From a bacterium (GTDB lineage: Bacteria > Cyanobacteriota > Vampirovibrionia > Gastranaerophilales > Gastranaerophilaceae), in NCBI GenBank assembly GCA_017633675.1, contig JAGBOW010000013.1:1-33559 (forward strand): 33,559 bases of DNA. Direction: 5' to 3'. The notes below the pieces were generated by a model. That model saw nothing but the letters and a program-made list of their open reading frames with translations. It had not been told where the DNA came from and ran no database searches. Made by a program: the position numbers and the translations under genes. Positions 29,770 to 33,559 of this stretch are shown in pieces. Every line of letters begins with the position of its first letter. Position 1 is the first letter of the stretch.

Positions 29770-30058
29770 ATTGTTTATTGAGCCTGAGTATTTGAAAATG
29801 CTGACTGATATTTTTGATAATTATTGTCCAAATGCTAAAATTTGGGCTTACGGAAGTCGTGTCAAAGGAAATGCGCATTCGGGAAGTGATTTGGATTTGG
29901 TTGTCAAAAGTTTTAATTCGGATAACCTAAAACTGTGTGAATTACGACAACTTATTAATGACAGTAATATCCCGTTTTTGGTTGATATAAACGAATTTGA
30001 TAAATTACCCGAATCATTTCGGGAAGAAATCGAAAAAATTTATGTTGAAATTTATTAA
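29762..30058 (+). CDS. MNT-type minimal nucleotidyltransferase, antitoxin partner
   Basis: A 98-residue minimal nucleotidyltransferase: 'YGSRVKGNAHSGSDLDLVV' holds the GS (31-32) and DxD (D43, D45) motifs of the pol-beta fold, and the third metal ligand is probably the Asp in 'FLVDINEF'. The ATG at 29762 overlaps the HEPN stop by 8 bp. With the HEPN protein it forms a two-gene toxin-antitoxin unit (type VII in the AMPylating cases). A bidirectional terminator follows at 30095-30130. Confidence 0.88.
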   Translation: MGKLFIEPEYLKMLTDIFDNYCPNAKIWAYGSRVKGNAHSGSDLDLVVKSFNSDNLKLCELRQLINDSNIPFLVDINEFDKLPESFREEIEKIYVEIY

Positions 30059-30094
30059 TTTATATTGATTTTTTGTTTATGACAAATTTATAAC

Positions 30095-30130
30095 AAAAAA
30101 CTGACACCATATAAAGTGTCAGTTTTTTTT
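30095..30130. terminator. Bidirectional rho-independent terminator
   Basis: AAAAAACTGACAC (30095-30107) pairs with GTGTCAGTTTTTT (from 30116) and is flanked by A- and T-runs. It separates the convergent MNT and SLH genes. Confidence 0.92.
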
Positions 30131-30151
30131 GTGTTTTCGGAAAAAATATTT

Positions 30152-32158
30152 TTATTCGTTACATCCGAAAGCGATTGTAATATGTTCTTTCGGGTTTACT
30201 GCAGAGATTTTGTAACCTCTTGGGTCTACAAGATAAGCAAATTCATCACCTGTAGTCTGGAACAAGCCCATTGTACCCGATAATGCAGTTCTTGTTACGT
30301 CAACGGGAGCTTTAACGGTTTCCCATAATCCGTCACCCAAGTTACGTGCTGCTGCACCGAATTGCCCCTGGAATGCGTGTCCCAACATATAACCTGCGTC
30401 ATTTGATACGTTTTCAACAGCGTTACCTACATTAGCAATTGCGCCGCCTACTGTTCTGCCTGTTACACCGACTAAAGAACCTGCCAATGTAAACGGCATT
30501 TCAACCAATCTTGCGACAGGATTAACCTGTTTTGATTTGTTTACCTGAGCCTGCAAGATTTGTTTAGGTAAGTTGGTTTTGCAATCACCGTTTTTAATTT
30601 CTGTGAATGACAATTTTAAAGCACCTTTATCACAGCCGGAAGGTCTGATAACTTCAACAACCTGACCTGTTACTGTTGAACCGCATGGGTATGTAACACC
30701 GTTAATTGTTACGTCTTCAAGAGTGTTAGCTCTGAAATATTGTCCTACGTGAGATGATTTTGATGTTAACTGGTCAATCATTTTTATTTTTAATGTAGGA
30801 ATTTTAACGATTTCTTCGTTTTCTATGAAAGCATTTTGATCAATCGGACATGCCGGACAGATGTTGTTTGCTGTTTTCGGGTTAGTGTCATAACCTAATG
30901 CCACACGAACGGTCTGCATCATTGATGCAACTTCGGCACGGCTTGCTTCTTTGTTAGGCATAATCATATTCGGATTAGGCATATCTTTCAAAGCACCGTT
31001 TTGTAATGATTTTGCTATAGGAATTCTTGCCCAGTCAGGAACTGATGCACCGTCGGAATAATGGCTTAAGATTTCATCAGCCTGACATTTATCCATATCA
31101 CAGGTCATACCTTGAGCGATAGATGTCAAAGCTTCTCCTCTTGTTACGGAATGATTTGGCCTGAATTTGCCGTCAGGATAACCTTTTAGTAAATTTTCAT
31201 CAACGGCTTTGGCAATAGAACGATTTGCCCAATTGCTTTTCGGAACATCTTTGAACATGCCTGAACGCGGCATATCACATTGATCTAAATTGAAACCTTT
31301 AACCAAAATTGTTGCAAATTCCGCACGTGAAATATTTTTGTTTGGTTTGAAATATCCGTCAGGATAACCGACAACAACGTCATTAATAGCTAATTTGTCA
31401 ATGTCGCATGCTGCCCAAAAACCGTTTGGAACGTCAGGGAACTGACAACCGCCAAGATTTGCTGCCGCACCTGTGGTTTGCATTAATTGGTTAGGGATTT
31501 CGTAAGGAACGAAAGACTTTTTTATTGCATCAATAGAATTTGATGATTGAAAATCTATCGGGCAGTTGTTTCCGTCCATTAATCTTTCGTTTCTTTCAAT
31601 CGGAATACCGTTATGTCTTGACGGTAATTCGTTTAAACAAGGCATTTGTGCCGCAGCACCCGTAATATTTCCGTCTGTGGCAACAGTTGCACCGCTAATT
31701 TCAGAAGATAATACTCTTGGAGTTGATGCAAGAGGAGTATCTGTAGAGAAAATAGAGTTTGCAGGCTGACCTACATAATTGTTTGTGCCGTAAATCGCAT
31801 TTGGATAGCCGTAAACTTGTTTCATATCTCGTCTGTCAGGTTTACCTGTCTGCGGACATAAAGCACATGCCGGTTGTGCCGGTTTGTCACAGCTGATTTC
31901 ATCAGGGCAACCGCAATCGGCTCTTTCTTCTTCGCACGGGTCTTTCTTTTGGCAGTCACAGTCAGGTAAAGCCTTTTTACATTTTGAACAGGTATTCGGT
32001 TTTACATTTTCACACGGACATGCCGGACCTGTTACAACCGGTAAACTTTCAGGACACGGAGTAGCAGGTGTTGAACACGGACAAGCAGCCATTGCCGGAG
32101 AATACGAAGCTATTGCAAAGGCAATTGCAGCTGCCGCAGAAAGTTTTTTTATAGTCAT
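30152..32158 (-). CDS. Secreted Cys-rich protein with three SLH domains
   Basis: A 668-residue envelope protein. The signal peptide MTIKKLSAAAAIAFAIASYS ends at AMA-24; the following AC could also be read as a poor lipobox (MAAC). Residues about 26-105 are packed with roughly 19 Cys and many Pro (CPCSTPATPCP, CSKCKKALPDCDC). Three SLH repeats follow (about 236-288, 301-350 and 363-420) with conserved 'FPDVP..W', 'GYPDGYFKPNKNISRAEFA' and 'GYPDGKFRPNHSVTRGEAL'. They should bind peptidoglycan-linked polymer, as in cyanobacterial outer-membrane proteins. The C-terminal ~220 residues contain a beta domain and a Gly/Ala-rich segment (GGAIANVGNAVENVSND) but no porin-type beta barrel that I can see. 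AAGGAGG lies upstream of the ATG, and an A/T hairpin lies just before that. Confidence 0.85.
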   Translation of the reverse strand: MTIKKLSAAAAIAFAIASYSPAMAACPCSTPATPCPESLPVVTGPACPCENVKPNTCSKCKKALPDCDCQKKDPCEEERADCGCPDEISCDKPAQPACALCPQTGKPDRRDMKQVYGYPNAIYGTNNYVGQPANSIFSTDTPLASTPRVLSSEISGATVATDGNITGAAAQMPCLNELPSRHNGIPIERNERLMDGNNCPIDFQSSNSIDAIKKSFVPYEIPNQLMQTTGAAANLGGCQFPDVPNGFWAACDIDKLAINDVVVGYPDGYFKPNKNISRAEFATILVKGFNLDQCDMPRSGMFKDVPKSNWANRSIAKAVDENLLKGYPDGKFRPNHSVTRGEALTSIAQGMTCDMDKCQADEILSHYSDGASVPDWARIPIAKSLQNGALKDMPNPNMIMPNKEASRAEVASMMQTVRVALGYDTNPKTANNICPACPIDQNAFIENEEIVKIPTLKIKMIDQLTSKSSHVGQYFRANTLEDVTINGVTYPCGSTVTGQVVEVIRPSGCDKGALKLSFTEIKNGDCKTNLPKQILQAQVNKSKQVNPVARLVEMPFTLAGSLVGVTGRTVGGAIANVGNAVENVSNDAGYMLGHAFQGQFGAAARNLGDGLWETVKAPVDVTRTALSGTMGLFQTTGDEFAYLVDPRGYKISAVNPKEHITIAFGCNE

Positions 32159-32175
32159 TTTTTACCTCCTTGTGG

Positions 32176-32194
32176 GGTTTTTTTCAAAAAAACC
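32176..32194 (-). promoter_or_regulatory. Poly-T/poly-A hairpin in the SLH gene leader
   Basis: GGTTTTTTT-C-AAAAAAACC is an almost perfect palindrome about 9 nt upstream of the AAGGAGG ribosome binding site. In the transcript it could form a hairpin next to the Shine-Dalgarno or stabilise the 5' end of what is probably an abundant mRNA. Confidence 0.4.
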
Positions 32195-32343
32195 TCAAAA
32201 ACATCTAAAAAAACTGATACTAAATTATGTACTTTATTTTTGGTTGTAAACATTACCCCAAGAGGTTATTCAATCAGGCTATTTCTTAAAATTGAAAACA
32301 TATAATATTTTTTATTAAGATTATTTTGATGTATAATCGTTCT

Positions 32344-33318
32344 ATGAAAATTTTGGTAATAAATTTTGGCGGAATTGGAGATGAAATATTTTTTTTACCG
32401 ACAATTATTTCTTTAAAAAAAGAGTTTCCCGATGCTAAAATTACTCTTGCACTTGAGCCAAGAAGCAAAAGCGTTAAAGATTTGACCGATAAAATAGATA
32501 ATTTGTTTTTGATTGATATAAAAGGGAAAAACAAATATTTTGAGCTTTTAAAACTTGTGTTACTGGCATGGAACGGTCATTTTGACATTGTTATCTCATC
32601 AGGCGGAAATAAGTTAATCAGTATTCTTTTATTTTTGACGGGGATAAAAAAGCGTTACGGCTATGATACGGGAAAATTAAGCCGGATTTTATTTACAAAA
32701 GCTGTTCCGCTGAACAAAAATCAGTATGCCTGCGCAATGTATCATGACCTTATTTCACCGATTACGGATTTTAAGACCGATTTGCCTGAAATAAATGTTG
32801 AACCGCAGGAAAAAATACCTAATTCTGTTCTTATTCATCCCGGTGTGAGCAAAATGAGTGTTCAAAAAGGTATGACAAAAACGATTTCTGCGAAAATTTG
32901 GGCAGAAACTATTGAATTGCTTATTAAACAGGGTAAACATGTTATACTTGCAGGCGGGCCTGATGATGAAGAAGTGATTGAAATTATTCGCACAAATGTT
33001 TCAGGATTTGATGACTATTATGGCAAAACAAAGAACCTCAAAGATTTGGCTGTTTTAATCGGCAAAGCGGAAAAATTTATTTGTTCTGATTCTGCGCCTT
33101 TGCATATAGGGGTAGCTATGAAAACAAAGACTTATCCGATTTTCGGACCTACTGATGATAAAAAATTAATACCGCAATCAGATTTGGTCGTTCCGATTAA
33201 AGCAAATGACAATTGCCCAATAAAACCCTGCCTTTGGGAGTATCGTCAAACTACTTGCGAAAACCTTGATTGCTTGAAAATTTCAGCGGAAGATATAGTT
33301 AAAATAGTTTGCGATTAA
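32344..33318 (+). CDS. GT9-family (heptosyltransferase-like) glycosyltransferase
   Basis: A 324-residue GT-B enzyme of family 9. The N-terminus 'MKILVINFGGIGDEIFFLPT' has the GD near the acceptor site. The C-terminal domain has 'LIHPGVSKMS', 'VILAGGPDDEEVI', and 'FICSDSAPLHIGVAM' with the donor-binding Asp and His. This family adds heptose or other sugars to the LPS core, which supports an outer membrane. Cys residues near the end (NCPIKPCLW) match the 'C....C' of many heptosyltransferases. The ATG at 32344 (MKILV) is preferred to that at 32326; TATAAT ends 6 nt before it, a leaderless layout. The sugar cannot be assigned. Confidence 0.86.
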   Translation: MKILVINFGGIGDEIFFLPTIISLKKEFPDAKITLALEPRSKSVKDLTDKIDNLFLIDIKGKNKYFELLKLVLLAWNGHFDIVISSGGNKLISILLFLTGIKKRYGYDTGKLSRILFTKAVPLNKNQYACAMYHDLISPITDFKTDLPEINVEPQEKIPNSVLIHPGVSKMSVQKGMTKTISAKIWAETIELLIKQGKHVILAGGPDDEEVIEIIRTNVSGFDDYYGKTKNLKDLAVLIGKAEKFICSDSAPLHIGVAMKTKTYPIFGPTDDKKLIPQSDLVVPIKANDNCPIKPCLWEYRQTTCENLDCLKISAEDIVKIVCD

Positions 33319-33418
33319 ATGTTTTTCCGTGAGAATGTATTTTTAATCTCCTTAATATCCAACAATTACCGAATTTTCCTTCCTTGCTATCCAGACAATA
33401 ATTTAAAGGCGAGATGGG

Positions 33419-33559
33419 TTGAAGTGTACCCCTAAAAAAGTAATCAATCAGTAGGACAAAAATTGTTTTCAGAGATGTTAGTATGTAAAGGAGGTAACAA
33501 TGAAACGAAAACAAAAATGTCTTACAGATGAACAAATTAAAGATCTTTTAAATTCAAAA
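33419..33559 (+). mobile_element. Probable left end of an IS3-type insertion sequence (truncated by window)
   Basis: TTGAAGTGTACCCC at 33419-33432 followed by TAAAAAAG resembles the left terminal repeat of IS3-family elements (TGT/A...G-ACCCC-AAAA pattern). About 70 bp later a well-translated ORF starts (33500). The other end is outside the window, so this is an inference from end sequence plus ORF position. Confidence 0.5.
33500..33559 (+). CDS. N-terminus of a probable IS3-type OrfA (partial)
   Basis: Only 20 codons are present (MKRKQKCLTDEQIKDLLNSK), preceded by the strong ribosome binding site AAAGGAGG 5 nt from the ATG. The start recalls the HTH-containing first ORF of some IS3-family transposases (basic start, then a 'LT.EQI..L..N' helix) but is too short to be sure. 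A phage or other gene is possible. Confidence 0.4.
   Translation, partial: MKRKQKCLTDEQIKDLLNSK

Noticed and set aside
32286-32534. Minus-strand ORF over the start of the GT9 gene
   Set aside because: It is antisense to a clear GT9 N-terminus, without ribosome binding site or recognisable domain.
1-33559. CRISPR array
   Set aside because: No set of 25-40 bp repeats with unique 30-40 bp spacers; the tandem arrays seen have 7-8 bp units without spacers, and no cas gene is present.

Overview
The window is about 30% GC chromosomal DNA from a Gram-negative-type bacterium. The gene set (alaS, trpS, cca, dnaN, gatA, lspA, rpmB, an S41 processing protease, an RluA-family synthase, agmatinase, a PlsC-like acyltransferase, a GT9 sugar transferase) is mostly housekeeping. 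It is interspersed with small secreted or charged proteins that I do not recognise. A secreted protein with three SLH domains, an outer-membrane-type LPS/heptose-like transferase, and 9-mers upstream of dnaN that resemble the cyanobacterial DnaA box together suggest a non-photosynthetic cyanobacterial relative (Vampirovibrionia/Melainabacteria, for example gut Gastranaerophilales). That assignment is inference, not proof.

Layout. 1-2.3 kb: the 3' end of a GT2 glycosyltransferase gene, a CopG/RHH-ParE toxin-antitoxin cassette bracketed by near-identical direct repeats, an orphan ORF, tRNA-Arg(UCU), a 47-aa ORF and an XRE regulator. 2.4-5.1 kb: alaS, carrying an in-frame palindromic element and an in-frame octamer array. 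5.1-5.9 kb: a small ORF divergent from two tandemly duplicated mini-XRE genes. 5.9-8.1 kb: cca-trpS on the minus strand. 8.1-11.3 kb: a large SF1 helicase with a C-terminal nuclease-like domain. 11.3-12.4 kb has no long ORF, but it holds a strong promoter driving a highly structured RNA of about 200 nt, a broken small gene divergent from an AbrB-like gene, and an AT-rich region with seven DnaA-box-like 9-mers that I propose as oriC, directly upstream of dnaN.

12.4-20.3 kb: dnaN converging on a polytopic GT39-like membrane protein, a one-TM protein, the S41 protease, a small charged protein, rpmB, an unknown protein, agmatinase and a secreted protein. 20.3-24.1 kb: a LapA-like protein after the rluD-like gene, then two successive divergent XRE/HAD modules (the first HAD copy has an in-frame internal deletion), then lspA translationally coupled to a secreted NTF2-like protein. 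24.2-30.1 kb: a TPR protein, an unknown protein, the PlsC-like acyltransferase, gatA and a HEPN/MNT toxin-antitoxin pair. 30.1-33.6 kb: the Cys-rich SLH protein, the GT9 transferase and what looks like the left end of an IS3-type insertion sequence running off the window.

Three patterns cut across the window. (1) Several gene ends or starts carry tandem arrays of 7-8 bp units, often with an inverted partner array. The unit differs from locus to locus, but two loci share the same core. (2) At least nine genes have a -10-like hexamer ending exactly 6 or 7 nt before the start codon and no Shine-Dalgarno sequence, as expected for leaderless mRNAs. (3) Small XRE, RHH and AbrB regulators are frequent and sit next to direct or inverted repeats that look like their operators.
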